From Blastopirellula marina (GTDB lineage: Bacteria > Planctomycetota > Planctomycetia > Pirellulales > Pirellulaceae), in assembly GCF_002967715.1 (NCBI RefSeq), contig NZ_PUIA01000058.1:1-64000 (forward strand): DNA of 64,000 nt. The letters are read 5' to 3'. Under the pieces are notes generated by a model. The model ran no database searches. It saw only the letters and a program-made list of their open reading frames with translations, and had not been told where the DNA came from. Below, one piece after another: positions 1 to 7,931 of this stretch. The position numbers and the translations under genes were made by a program. Within the stretch, counting starts at the first letter, position 1. Every line of letters begins with the position of its first letter.

Positions 1-517
1 CGGCCGCCCCCCCCCCCTCCCCTTGCATCGCATCGACGCTACGGTTGGTGAGCTTGCCGTACTGGGCGTCTTTGCTGACCTCGAAAAAGACGTCGCCGTC
101 GACATCGTAGGCGAAGCCCTTCTCGATCAGGTCTTGGATGAATTGAATGATGTCATCCATCGAAGAGGTAGCCCGGGGCATATCGTCGATCGTGGTGACG
201 TTCAATGCCGCGAGGTTGTCGAGGTAATCCTTGATGTTCTCTTCGGCGACTTCGAGCATTGTCATCTTGCGCTCGTTGGCCTTGTTGATTAGCTTGTCGT
301 CGACGTCGGTGATGTTCACCACCAGGCGAACGTCATAGCCGCTGTGCTGGAGGTAACGTTTGACCGTGTCGAAGATGACCGGGCCGACCATATGGCCGAT
401 GTGGGCTTCGGCGTAGACGGTTGGTCCGCATAGGTAGATGCCGACTTTGCCTGGCTGAACGGTCTTGAATTCTTCCTTGGTACGGCTCAGCGTATTGTAG
501 ACCCGGAGCTTACTCAT
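1..517 (-). CDS. cysS: Cysteine--tRNA ligase, N-terminal part (cut by window edge)
   Basis: Charges tRNA-Cys with cysteine in the cytoplasm. The visible 172 residues are the N-terminal part of a class I synthetase. They include the CGPTVY segment with the first zinc-binding Cys (about residue 30), a HIGH motif at residues 39-42, and [13 protein letters not shown], all typical of CysRS. The KMSKS loop and the C-terminus lie outside the window. The gene lies 57 bases downstream of ispF on the same strand, so the two are probably co-transcribed. Near the window edge the frame reads [13 protein letters not shown]. This is encoded through a run of 11 G on the coding strand (positions 7-17), and the frame stays open across it. 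Confidence 0.93.
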   Translation of the reverse strand, partial: MSKLRVYNTLSRTKEEFKTVQPGKVGIYLCGPTVYAEAHIGHMVGPVIFDTVKRYLQHSGYDVRLVVNITDVDDKLINKANERKMTMLEVAEENIKDYLDNLAALNVTTIDDMPRATSSMDDIIQFIQDLIEKGFAYDVDGDVFFEVSKDAQYGKLTNRSVDAMQGEGGGAA

Positions 518-574
518 GATCTTCCTTTAGACCGCCGGTGGGTGCGGTTGGTTCGGCTAATGATTGGGTGGAGT

Positions 575-1051
575 TTAAACTTTACGTAGCAGACAAACGC
601 ATTGGACTTCGATTGCTTCCTCGCGGCCAACGCTGCCGACCTTCTCGCCGGTCTTGGCCTTGATGCCAATATCTTCGGGCGAGACATGCAAGAGTTCGGC
701 AATGCGGATTTGCATCAGCGACTTCAGATCGGCCAGCTTGGGACGCTGGGCGTGAATAACGCAATCGAGATTGATCAGCGTCCACCCCTCGTCGAGGACT
801 TTTTGGTAAGCAAGCTTTAGAAATTCGCTTGACGCCCGATCCTTGTTTTCTTCGTCCGTATTGGGAAATAGTTGCCCAATATCAGGAAGATTGGCCGCAC
901 CCAGTAACGCGTCGGTGATGGCATGCATCAAAGCGTCGGCGTCGCTGTGTCCAACCAGGTGTTTGTCGTGCGGAATTTCGAGGCCACCAAGAATGAGCGG
1001 ACCCCCGTCGGCAAGTCGATGGGTGTCGTGTCCGAGCCCGATACGTATCAT
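575..1051 (-). CDS. ispF: 2-C-methyl-D-erythritol 2,4-cyclodiphosphate synthase
   Basis: Fifth enzyme of the MEP pathway: it cyclises CDP-methylerythritol 2-phosphate to MEcPP for isoprenoid synthesis. At 158 residues it has the normal length of the family. The zinc ligands are visible as GHDTH (Asp9, His11) and the later LMH (His43). The loop LVGHSDADALMH and the C-terminal KTGEKVGSVGREE are also characteristic. The neighbouring MEP gene ispD is not in the window. The gene is followed by cysS on the same strand and diverges from the ABC transporter genes at 1222. The upstream region 1052-1221 therefore probably holds promoters for both directions. Confidence 0.96.
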   Translation of the reverse strand: MIRIGLGHDTHRLADGGPLILGGLEIPHDKHLVGHSDADALMHAITDALLGAANLPDIGQLFPNTDEENKDRASSEFLKLAYQKVLDEGWTLINLDCVIHAQRPKLADLKSLMQIRIAELLHVSPEDIGIKAKTGEKVGSVGREEAIEVQCVCLLRKV

Positions 1052-1209
1052 CCCTAATTATTTCCCCAAGGCGAATCAAACCTCGCTGGGTCACGTTCCG
1101 ATCTCCCTGACCGGAAAACACGCCCGAAAGCGCGGCGATTATAGCCAATACCCCATATTGCCACAACGCGAGGGGGACCGGCCAACTGTCCGAATATACC
1201 CCCCTGGTC

Positions 1210-1215
1210 TATAAT
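1210..1215 (+). promoter_or_regulatory. TATAAT -10 box placed for a leaderless ABC-transporter mRNA
   Basis: A perfect TATAAT lies six bases before the ATG at 1222, so transcription would be expected to start at or within a base or two of the A of the start codon. There is no Shine-Dalgarno sequence between the box and the ATG. The best -35 candidate, CTGTCC at 1186-1191, is weak. The call of a leaderless start is an inference from spacing. Confidence 0.45.
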
Positions 1216-1221
1216 CTGCAC

Positions 1222-2250
1222 ATGGCACCGATCATCCAATTAGAAAAGCTGACCAAGACCTACGAGGTCTATCAGAAGCAAGAGGGCCTGCTTTCGTCGA
1301 TACGCGGGCTTTTTCATAGGCAATACAAAACCGTCGAGGCGGTCAAAGGCATCGATTTGACCGTCGATCAGGGGGAATTTGTCGCCTTTCTTGGCCCCAA
1401 TGGGGCGGGGAAAACGACGACCCTGAAGCTCCTTTCTGGCGTGATCAATCCCTCCTCCGGCTCGGCCACGGTCATGGGGCATATTCCCTGGCATCGCGAT
1501 AATGCCTATCGTCGCCGTTTTGCCCTGGTGATGGGGCAGAAAAACCAGCTCTGGTGGGACTTGCCGGCCCAAGACAGCTTTCGCTTGCATCAAAAGATTT
1601 ACCGCATCGATGCCGATCAATTCCAGCGAACCGAGGACGAACTGGTCGACCTGCTGGGGGTGAAAGAGCTCCTCTCGCAGCCGGTCCGGGCACTCTCGCT
1701 GGGCGAACGCATGAAGATGGAGTTGATCGCCGCCCTGCTCCACTCGCCGGACGTGCTGTTTCTCGACGAACCGACCATCGGCCTGGATGTGGTTGCCCAG
1801 CACAACATCCAGCAGTTCCTGAAGCATTATCAACAGGAACGCAAGATTACCGTCCTGTTAACCAGCCACTACATGAAAGATATCGCCGCACTCTGCCAGC
1901 GCGTGGTGGTCATTGCCCATGGGGTGATCATTTACGATGGTTCGCTGAGCGGCATTATCGATCGCTTCGGCGGCTACAAGATTCTGACGCTGACCTTCGG
2001 CGAGGATACCGCGTCTAGCAATCTTTCCCGATTTGGCGACGTGATCTCGGAAGACTTCCCCAAGGTCAAACTGCGGGTCGACCGGGCCAAGGTCGGCGAG
2101 GTGCTCGCCTCGATCCTCGATCAATACGAACTAGCTGATGTCGGGGTCGAAGATCCACCGTTGGAAGAAGTCATTGCGGATGTTTTCTCGCTGGCACATC
2201 CCGGCGACAAGTCTGCCAACGAAAAGAAGATGGCCGAAGCGTCGACCTAA
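1222..2250 (+). CDS. ABC-2 type exporter, ATP-binding protein
   Basis: ATPase subunit of an exporter. It has Walker A (GPNGAGKTT, residues 58-66), signature LSLGER (about 160) and Walker [13 protein letters not shown] (about 180), followed by a roughly 100-residue C-terminal extension. The 342-residue length and the N-terminal extension before Walker A fit the COG4586 group of ATPases, which pair with two distinct ABC-2 permeases. Two such permeases follow on the same strand (2266 and 3120), with only 15 and 5 bases between genes, so this is a three-gene operon. The substrate is unknown; COG4586/4587/3694 systems have no single established substrate. The start lacks a ribosome binding site and sits just after a TATAAT box. 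Confidence 0.88.
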   Translation: MAPIIQLEKLTKTYEVYQKQEGLLSSIRGLFHRQYKTVEAVKGIDLTVDQGEFVAFLGPNGAGKTTTLKLLSGVINPSSGSATVMGHIPWHRDNAYRRRFALVMGQKNQLWWDLPAQDSFRLHQKIYRIDADQFQRTEDELVDLLGVKELLSQPVRALSLGERMKMELIAALLHSPDVLFLDEPTIGLDVVAQHNIQQFLKHYQQERKITVLLTSHYMKDIAALCQRVVVIAHGVIIYDGSLSGIIDRFGGYKILTLTFGEDTASSNLSRFGDVISEDFPKVKLRVDRAKVGEVLASILDQYELADVGVEDPPLEEVIADVFSLAHPGDKSANEKKMAEAST

Positions 2251-2265
2251 CCACAGGAGAGGAAC

Positions 2266-3114
2266 ATGGCGGAACTTGCCGCACGGGCCTCCACTTGGTG
2301 GGCCATCTTTCAGATCAATTTCTACGAGAAGCTTGTCTACCGGGGCGACTTCATGCTGGGAACGTTGATGCGTTTCCTGCCGATCGTGACGCAGATCTTT
2401 CTGTGGTCGGCGATCTTTTCTGCCCGAGGCGGTGGAAACAGCAGCGGCGAAGAGATCGTGGGTTACACCTACTACAACATTGTCGCCTATTACCTGCTGT
2501 CGACTGTTTCCCGAGCTTTTTCCAGCATGCCTGGGTTGGCTTCCGGTATTGCGCTGCAGATTCGTGATGGGGAAATCAAGAAGTACCTGGTCCAACCATT
2601 GGACCTGATTTCGTTCTTTCTGCTCAATCGCATAGCTCATAAGCTGACGTACTACATCGTCGCCGCTGTGCCGTTCGCGATTGTGTTCTTCGTGTGTCGC
2701 GGATACTTCAACGGCTGGCCGCCTGCCCAGGTGCTGTGTGCCTACGTCTTCTCGTTGATTCTGTCGTTCATGCTGGGCTTCTTCATGGAAGCCACCATTG
2801 GCATGATTGGCTTCTGGTTCTTGGAAGTACGGTCGCTGCTGTTTGTGTACATGCTGTTCACGTTCTTCCTGTCTGGGCACATGTTCCCGCTGGACATGCT
2901 GAACGAACTGGGGGGCCCCTGGTCGACGATCGTGAAGTCGTTGCCGCTGATGTATCTGGCTTATTTTCCCGCGGCCGTGTTTCTTGAGAAGATCACCGGT
3001 GCGGAACTGATGTGGGGGCTGATCGCACAGGTCGGCTGGGTTTTGTTCTTCATCGTTGCTTCACGCCTCGCGTTTCATTATGGCGTGAAGCAGTACAGCG
3101 CTTACGGAGGTTGA
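2266..3114 (+). CDS. ABC-2 type exporter, first permease
   Basis: Integral membrane protein of 282 residues with about six hydrophobic segments, for example around MLGTLMRFLPIVTQIFLW, ILSFMLGFFMEATIGMIG and LFVYMLFTFFLSG. It resembles COG4587-type permeases that work with the preceding ATPase. The start is supported by GGAGAGG about eight bases upstream. It lies between the ATPase gene and the second permease gene, and probably forms a heterodimeric channel with the latter. There are no solute-binding or substrate-specific features, so what it exports is unknown. Confidence 0.85.
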   Translation: MAELAARASTWWAIFQINFYEKLVYRGDFMLGTLMRFLPIVTQIFLWSAIFSARGGGNSSGEEIVGYTYYNIVAYYLLSTVSRAFSSMPGLASGIALQIRDGEIKKYLVQPLDLISFFLLNRIAHKLTYYIVAAVPFAIVFFVCRGYFNGWPPAQVLCAYVFSLILSFMLGFFMEATIGMIGFWFLEVRSLLFVYMLFTFFLSGHMFPLDMLNELGGPWSTIVKSLPLMYLAYFPAAVFLEKITGAELMWGLIAQVGWVLFFIVASRLAFHYGVKQYSAYGG

Positions 3115-3119
3115 TCTCA

Positions 3120-3977
3120 ATGAATGACCGACCTTCCTACAGCAGCGTATTTTTCATGTTTCTGCGAAACAGCCTGGTGCGCGACCTGAGCTTTCGCTCG
3201 AACTTCTGGGTCGAATGTGTCTCGAGCCTGTCGTGGGTGATCATGAACCTGGGCTTCTACTTGCTCATTTTCAGCTACACCAGTTCGATTGGTAACGAAA
3301 CTGGCTGGGGCAAGTGGGAGTTCTTCGTCTTCCTGGCGACGACGCTGTTGGTCAACAGCCTGGTGCAGATGTTCTTCATGCCCAATATCCAAGAGTTCTC
3401 GGAGTTGATTCGTACCGGGAAACTCGACTTCGCGCTGCTCAAGCCTATTGATACCCAGTTCTTGATCAGCTTCGAGAAAGTGAATTGGCCTTCGACGGCC
3501 AACTTTCTGTTCGGCATTTTTTTGATGTCGATCAGCTTGTATCAACTGACGCACCGGCCTACCAACCCGATTGAATTGACCGCCGGTATGGTCGCCGTGT
3601 ACGCCGTCTTTTTGCTGTGTGGCGTGGCGATACTATATAGCCTGATGATCGTCCTGGCGGCATCCAGTATCTGGCTCGGCAGAAACACATCGCTTTACGA
3701 TTTCTGGTTTTATATCACCAGCTTCTCGCGTTACCCGATGGAAATCTACAACGCGGGTACGCTGGGGCTGACGTTGAAGATGATCTTTACGTTCGCTATT
3801 CCGATTCTGATTGTCGTGAACGTGCCGGCCCGGATTCTGGCTCAGCCGATGGGGGTGGATCCGACCGATAAGTGGCTTCTCTCAGGCTATATGATCATCG
3901 CCACCGCTTTGAGCCTGGTCTTTTCACGCTGGGTCTTCAAGATGTCGCTGAAAAGTTACCGCAGCGCCAGCAGCTAG
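3120..3977 (+). CDS. ABC-2 type exporter, second permease
   Basis: Membrane protein of 285 residues with six or so hydrophobic segments, similar to COG3694 permeases. I chose the ATG at 3120 because it is preceded by CGGAGG (3105-3110) and avoids overlap with the first permease; a longer in-frame reading from 3012 exists but runs inside that gene. It completes the ATPase-permease-permease operon. Its TAG stop shares the tetranucleotide CTAG (3974-3977) with the TAG stop of the convergent MFS gene, so no terminator can lie between the two coding regions. Confidence 0.86.
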   Translation: MNDRPSYSSVFFMFLRNSLVRDLSFRSNFWVECVSSLSWVIMNLGFYLLIFSYTSSIGNETGWGKWEFFVFLATTLLVNSLVQMFFMPNIQEFSELIRTGKLDFALLKPIDTQFLISFEKVNWPSTANFLFGIFLMSISLYQLTHRPTNPIELTAGMVAVYAVFLLCGVAILYSLMIVLAASSIWLGRNTSLYDFWFYITSFSRYPMEIYNAGTLGLTLKMIFTFAIPILIVVNVPARILAQPMGVDPTDKWLLSGYMIIATALSLVFSRWVFKMSLKSYRSASS

Positions 3978-5359
3978 ACCTCGTCGTCTGGGTCGACATC
4001 CATTTCACCGTATTGCACGTGATGGCCTGGCTCGTGCCGTGGTTCAACCAGGAACCAGGTCATCGTCCAGCCAATAAATAAGATCACGGCGATCCCGCTG
4101 AAAACCGCTTCAAAGCTTGTCAGGTCGATCATCAGACCCACAAACGGTGACAGGACCATCGGGATCGCGATACATAAGCTTTGCGTCGCCAGGTAACGCG
4201 GGTGCAATTCGGCAGGCACAAGTTCCAGTGTGTAATTGGTAAACGCGCGAAACGTGATGGGGGTTACCCCGACGAACAAGAAGAGCCAGTCGAACACATG
4301 CAGGCCCACCTCACCGGAGTGCACCAAAGCTATCGACCCTAGTGGCAAGATCATCACACCGAAGAGCATTGTCCGCAAAACGAGCCGGTTTCCTTTCCAG
4401 TCGGCCAAGGGACCACCCAGCAAACTGAATATCGCCGTGCCGGCATTTTGGATAATGACCCAAAAAATCATTCGCGACAGATCAACGTCCAGTCGCTCGC
4501 GTGCCAGGGCCTGATAGTGCGGAAACAGCATCAACGAAAAACCAAACGCCGCGGCAATCAAGCAGACCCAACGAAAACGAAGGTCGTTCTGTACCACCAG
4601 ATAAGATTCCATCAGCAGATGTTTGGGCGAGAACGTCTTCTTCTCGAGTTGATCTCGATTTTCCTTCAGTCCAACAACACTCAGAGCACTAAGTACAAAC
4701 GCAAACGCCGCGAACCCAAAGATCCAATCGACCTGAATCGTGTTGCCTGATAGCCACTTGGGCAGCAGCCACGCGGCCAGCGAGATGGCAATCACGGCTC
4801 CGATCACATTGGAAGCGAGCATGAGTCGCCCGCGAAGATGGGGCGGGACGAGCTTGCCTTGAGTGGTTCCGAAACCGAGTTGATTGAGTCCGGTGGCACA
4901 GAAGAAGACAAAATAGAATCCCAGAAAGCCGATCACCATCGCCGACTTGCCGATTGCCGTTTCGACGCCAGGAATGAACATCGCTGCCAGGCCGGCAAAT
5001 GCCACCGCCATGGCCAATGAGGTACCCGCGAGCGACCACTTCTTAAGTGGCAGGCTTCGTAGCCGATCGGCGTACAACAGCGGCGGACAGCTTTGGCCAA
5101 TCCGGCCGAGAATCGGGAGAAAGCCGCGAATCCAGCCCGATCCAGCGATCAGGTCAAGGACGGCGGGAATGATGATGCTTTCTGTCTTGAAGATCCAACC
5201 GCACCGCAGCACAATCTGATACAGCGTGAGCAGGACAAAGTTCCGGGAAACCCCGTCTTCGAATGGCACGCCAGCGACCGCGTCTACCGAGGAATGGTCG
5301 GCCTGCTGCTTGTCGTTATTTAGCTCCGAGGCAGTCGAGGAAAGTGGGTTGGCACTCAT
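3974..5359 (-). CDS. Major facilitator superfamily transporter
   Basis: Polytopic membrane protein of about 461 residues with twelve-odd hydrophobic helices and a typical MFS loop (GGPLADWKGNRLVLR). The C-terminal tail is acidic. The frame opens further upstream at 5431 (485 residues) and offers ATGs at 5368 and 5359. I favour 5359 because a TATAAT (5372-5367) ends seven bases before it and the residues upstream look like untranslated sequence. There is no clear Shine-Dalgarno sequence for any candidate. It is convergent with the ABC operon and follows the CYTH gene on the same strand. Substrate unknown. Confidence 0.8.
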   Translation of the reverse strand: MSANPLSSTASELNNDKQQADHSSVDAVAGVPFEDGVSRNFVLLTLYQIVLRCGWIFKTESIIIPAVLDLIAGSGWIRGFLPILGRIGQSCPPLLYADRLRSLPLKKWSLAGTSLAMAVAFAGLAAMFIPGVETAIGKSAMVIGFLGFYFVFFCATGLNQLGFGTTQGKLVPPHLRGRLMLASNVIGAVIAISLAAWLLPKWLSGNTIQVDWIFGFAAFAFVLSALSVVGLKENRDQLEKKTFSPKHLLMESYLVVQNDLRFRWVCLIAAAFGFSLMLFPHYQALARERLDVDLSRMIFWVIIQNAGTAIFSLLGGPLADWKGNRLVLRTMLFGVMILPLGSIALVHSGEVGLHVFDWLFLFVGVTPITFRAFTNYTLELVPAELHPRYLATQSLCIAIPMVLSPFVGLMIDLTSFEAVFSGIAVILFIGWTMTWFLVEPRHEPGHHVQYGEMDVDPDDEV

Positions 5360-5366
5360 CCAGTTC

Positions 5367-5372
5367 ATTATA
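5367..5372 (-). promoter_or_regulatory. TATAAT -10 box near the MFS start codon
   Basis: On the minus strand TATAAT lies seven bases before the ATG at 5359 and overlaps the alternative ATG at 5368. If it is the real -10 box, the transcript would begin at or very near the 5359 ATG. No convincing -35 element is visible. This mirrors the arrangement before the ABC gene at 1222. Confidence 0.3.
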
Positions 5373-5490
5373 GAACTGGCCACCAGAGCCGACGACGGGG
5401 CCAAAATGGGGTAACAGACCGATACGAACAAGAAAAAGAGGAAGCCCCAGATCGAGTGCGCGGTAACTTAACGACCCGGGGCTCCCTCAA

Positions 5491-5532
5491 ACAATCGCTG
5501 TCTGAAGAGAGGATCTTCAGGCAGAAAATTGT
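5491..5532. other. Long imperfect hairpin between the CYTH gene and the MFS gene
   Basis: ACAAT at 5491 pairs with ATTGT at 5528-5532, and CTGAAGA pairs with TCTTCAG around a five-base loop, giving a long stem with small internal bulges. It lies about 90 bases downstream of the CYTH stop on the minus strand. It could be a transcript-end or processing structure, but neither side has a clear T-run. Confidence 0.4.
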
Positions 5533-5621
5533 CGCGGTGAGAGGTAAAACCCCGGTAGCTGGATAAGGTTTTGGCCGTAGTAGAAAATTTCTCGAAAAGT
5601 TCTAGGGGGAGAAAATCTTCC

Positions 5622-6173
5622 CTACTTGTCCCCCAGAATCAGTTCCAGGTAGCTCCGGCGTTCGCTGTTGGATAGCCCGAGCTGTTCGGCCAGTTTGGCG
5701 ACGGCTTCCTTGGCGGCTTCCATGTCTTCTTCGCCGGCGGTGATTTCAAGTTCGACGAACTTGCCTAAGTTCAGTACTTCGTCCATGGCCACCAGCACGT
5801 CAAATCCTTCGTACTTGATGTGCGACTTGCGGCGATCCTTGGTCACCTCGGCCACAGGCAAGAAGCCCAGCGACTCAAACATGCTGACAATATTGGCCGC
5901 CCCGGTCGCCCCGGAAATGAGCGGAACTTCAATTTCACGTCGCGTTTTCGTCGAATCGTCGACTTTCGGGCCTTTGTACGTAATGAAGTTCTGGTCACCG
6001 ACTCGACGAATTCGTAGTGCCTCGTCCGTCTCGGCAAAATTCCGGGAGGGGTGGCTGTAGTATTTGTCTGCCTGACGCTTGGGAACCTCGATGATTCCAC
6101 CAAGTTCCTCCAATTGCGACTCGATGGGCGTCAGGTCGTCGACCGGAAACTTTAATTCAACCTCAAATTTCAT
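5622..6173 (-). CDS. CYTH-domain protein, class IV adenylate cyclase (CyaB) like
   Basis: CYTH fold protein of 183 residues. The diagnostic N-terminal ExExK motif is present as EVELK (residues 4-8). Basic and acidic residues expected for triphosphate and metal binding recur through the sequence (RIRRV, TYKGPK, RREIEVP, DRRKSHIKYEG, ELE). Family members act on nucleoside or inorganic triphosphates as adenylate cyclases, thiamine triphosphatases or tripolyphosphatases. The CyaB subgroup, with KRQADKYY and the LGxFVELE segment, is the closest match, but sequence alone does not decide between cAMP synthesis and triphosphate hydrolysis. It stands alone, upstream of the MFS gene. Confidence 0.85.
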   Translation of the reverse strand: MKFEVELKFPVDDLTPIESQLEELGGIIEVPKRQADKYYSHPSRNFAETDEALRIRRVGDQNFITYKGPKVDDSTKTRREIEVPLISGATGAANIVSMFESLGFLPVAEVTKDRRKSHIKYEGFDVLVAMDEVLNLGKFVELEITAGEEDMEAAKEAVAKLAEQLGLSNSERRSYLELILGDK

Positions 6174-6443
6174 CGCACAAGTGAATCCTTCAAGCAGCGT
6201 AATGCTTCCAAAATTGGGAAGCTGTCAGCCGCTGTTGTACCGTAGGCTGACGGGAACACAATGACCTATTATTTCCTTACGGGGCAGTTGTTGCCAGAGC
6301 GATCTCGGCATGTGGTACCTAAGACAAGGCGAAAGTCCCTTGTTTTATCGTTCCAACGGGCCCCACACCATTGGCTGTGCCCGATAGAATAAGGTAACCC
6401 TGGGTACATATGTCCCTTCATACGACCTTAATGCGAAACTGAA

Positions 6444-7130
6444 ATGCCACGATTTGTTTCTCGTTTCATGGCCACCCCCAGAAAACGTAATTATCAACGT
6501 AGCGGCAACGTCTTGCTGTTTGTCTTGCTATGTGTCTTGGCAGGCCTGGCCGTCGTGCTGATTGTTTCCCTGTTGGGGCCCGGTAGCGGTGGTCCCGCCA
6601 CTTCGCATCCCTGGGTAGGACAACCGGTCCCAGCTGCTCAGCTTCAGCCACTGCTGAATGCGGACGAACCCATCGATACCGATAGTTTTGTCGGAAAGGT
6701 CACACTGGTGAACTTCTGGGGGCCTTGGTGTGGCCCCTGTCTAATGGAATTCCCGGAACTGCTGCAGATTCGCGAGCGATACACGGACTCACCAGACTTT
6801 CAGTTAATCCCCATCGCTTCCGATGGTACGTGGATGGCTGGCCAACCGGATCTGTTTGAAGAGGAGACTGAGCAACTCAAGCACGACTCGCAGTTGGTGC
6901 TGGCTCAGTACAATTCGGATATGCCGGTCTATGTCGACATGAATGCTCGACTTCGCGAAGACCTGGTAAAAATGTCCCCAAACTTTGGCTATCCGACCAA
7001 CATCCTGGTGGGCCGCGATGGGTTGATCAAAGCAGTTTGGGTGGGATACGGTGGCGATCTAACCCCGATTAACCGAGCCATTCGCGCGGAACTGGAACCA
7101 CCGAAAGAAGAAAACGTGGGCAACCCCTAG
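6444..7130 (+). CDS. Membrane-anchored thioredoxin-like (TlpA/ResA-type) protein
   Basis: Envelope thiol-disulfide oxidoreductase of 228 residues. A basic N-terminus is followed by one membrane segment at about residues 22-44, then a Gly/Pro linker and a thioredoxin-fold domain. The active site is WGPWCGPC, with cysteines 96 and 99. Family members reduce or rearrange disulfides in exported proteins, often for cytochrome c maturation. The partner here is unknown, though a tetraheme protein is encoded at 23356. The segment LVKMSPNFGYPTNILVGRDG carries the cis-Pro region of the fold. Its TAG stop shares CTAG (7127-7130) with the stop of the convergent PII gene. Confidence 0.88.
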   Translation: MPRFVSRFMATPRKRNYQRSGNVLLFVLLCVLAGLAVVLIVSLLGPGSGGPATSHPWVGQPVPAAQLQPLLNADEPIDTDSFVGKVTLVNFWGPWCGPCLMEFPELLQIRERYTDSPDFQLIPIASDGTWMAGQPDLFEEETEQLKHDSQLVLAQYNSDMPVYVDMNARLREDLVKMSPNFGYPTNILVGRDGLIKAVWVGYGGDLTPINRAIRAELEPPKEENVGNP

Positions 7131-7474
7131 ATGGCTTCCGGCCCACGTTCGCCGGTGCGAATTCGAATGCAGTCGTCCATCGGTACAACAAAGATCTTGC
7201 CGTCGCCGATTTCTCCCTTATCGCTCGAGCGGGCCCCCTTCACGATCGCGTCGATAGTGGGTTCCACGAAATCTTCGTTGACGGCGATCTGCAGCTGCAC
7301 TTTGCGGAGCAGATTCACGGTGAACTCGTGACCGCGATAAACCTCGGTCTGCCCCTTCTGACGGCCGAAACCTTGGCAATCCATCACCGTCAGACGAAAG
7401 ACCTCTACCTCGGTCAACGCTTCTTTAACGGCTTCCAAGCGGCTTGGCTGAATGATGGCGATCACAAGTTTCAT
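7127..7474 (-). CDS. PII nitrogen-signalling protein lacking the uridylylation tyrosine
   Basis: PII family protein of 115 residues, starting at MKLVIAIIQP (7474); four more residues are possible from 7486. The PII signatures are present: GFGRQKGQTEVYRG at the base of the T-loop and [13 protein letters not shown] in the B-loop. At position 51, the uridylylated tyrosine of GlnB and GlnK, this protein has Phe (RGHEFTVNLL). It should therefore bind ATP/ADP and 2-oxoglutarate but not be modified by GlnD. It lies downstream of an ammonium transporter on the same strand, as GlnK-type PII proteins usually do. However, a terminator hairpin and repeats separate the two genes. The second PII in this window, at 49928, keeps Tyr51. 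Confidence 0.93.
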   Translation of the reverse strand: MKLVIAIIQPSRLEAVKEALTEVEVFRLTVMDCQGFGRQKGQTEVYRGHEFTVNLLRKVQLQIAVNEDFVEPTIDAIVKGARSSDKGEIGDGKIFVVPMDDCIRIRTGERGPEAI

Positions 7475-7602
7475 GGGGGCGTCCAAAACGGAACGAGCGA
7501 TGGGAATCCAAACCGTCGAATGTAAACCGAGGGCCCCAAAGGGGCAAGTGCCAGCCAGTAGACCGGAAAAAGAAGCGCAAACGCTAAGGGAGTGGGTGAG
7601 AA

Positions 7603-7757
7603 GTTTTCAGTGCTCAGTTTTCAGCAAGAGAAGTAGCCGCTTCGCGACAGCTCTTGTCCCCTCGCCCCTGCGGGGAGGGAGAGTGTTAGGGTGAGGGGGA
7701 GAATCAAATGCCCGTCTAACAACTGACGGCCCTCGCTGAAAACGGAATACTGAAAAC
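7603..7757. repeat. Composite repeat: imperfect inverted repeats around a REP-like palindrome
   Basis: Two 23-base arms (7603-7625 and 7735-7757) are inverted copies with three mismatches; each contains two TTTTCAG units. Between them, at 7657-7701, lies the GGGAGGG...GTTAGGGTGAGGGGG element that recurs at 42621 and 46326. The whole unit sits between the amt terminator and the PII gene. No coding sequence is present, so it looks like a non-autonomous repeat rather than an insertion sequence. Confidence 0.7.
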
Positions 7758-7779
7758 CTCAAACTAAAGCAAAGCGCAT

Positions 7780-7833
7780 AAAAAAACCCCGACTTGGAAG
7801 AGCGAGGCGGAACACCCTTCCAAGTCATTGGGG
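7780..7833 (-). terminator. Rho-independent terminator downstream of amt
   Basis: Reading the minus strand, CCCC-AAT-GACTTGGAAG pairs with CTTCCAAGTC-GGGG and is followed by seven T. It lies about 100 bases after the amt stop and should end the amt transcript before the PII gene. Confidence 0.85.
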
Positions 7834-7931
7834 TAGAACTTCTGGCCCAGGCAAAGGCCGAAGTGTCTTCATTAACTTCGCGGGCAATGCCAGGGGCAAA
7901 GCCCGCGAGGTTGGCTTTCAAACAATCAGTC

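Noticed and set aside
7603-7757. An insertion sequence or MITE with target duplications
   Set aside because: Inverted arms are present but no transposase, and I could not identify flanking direct repeats.
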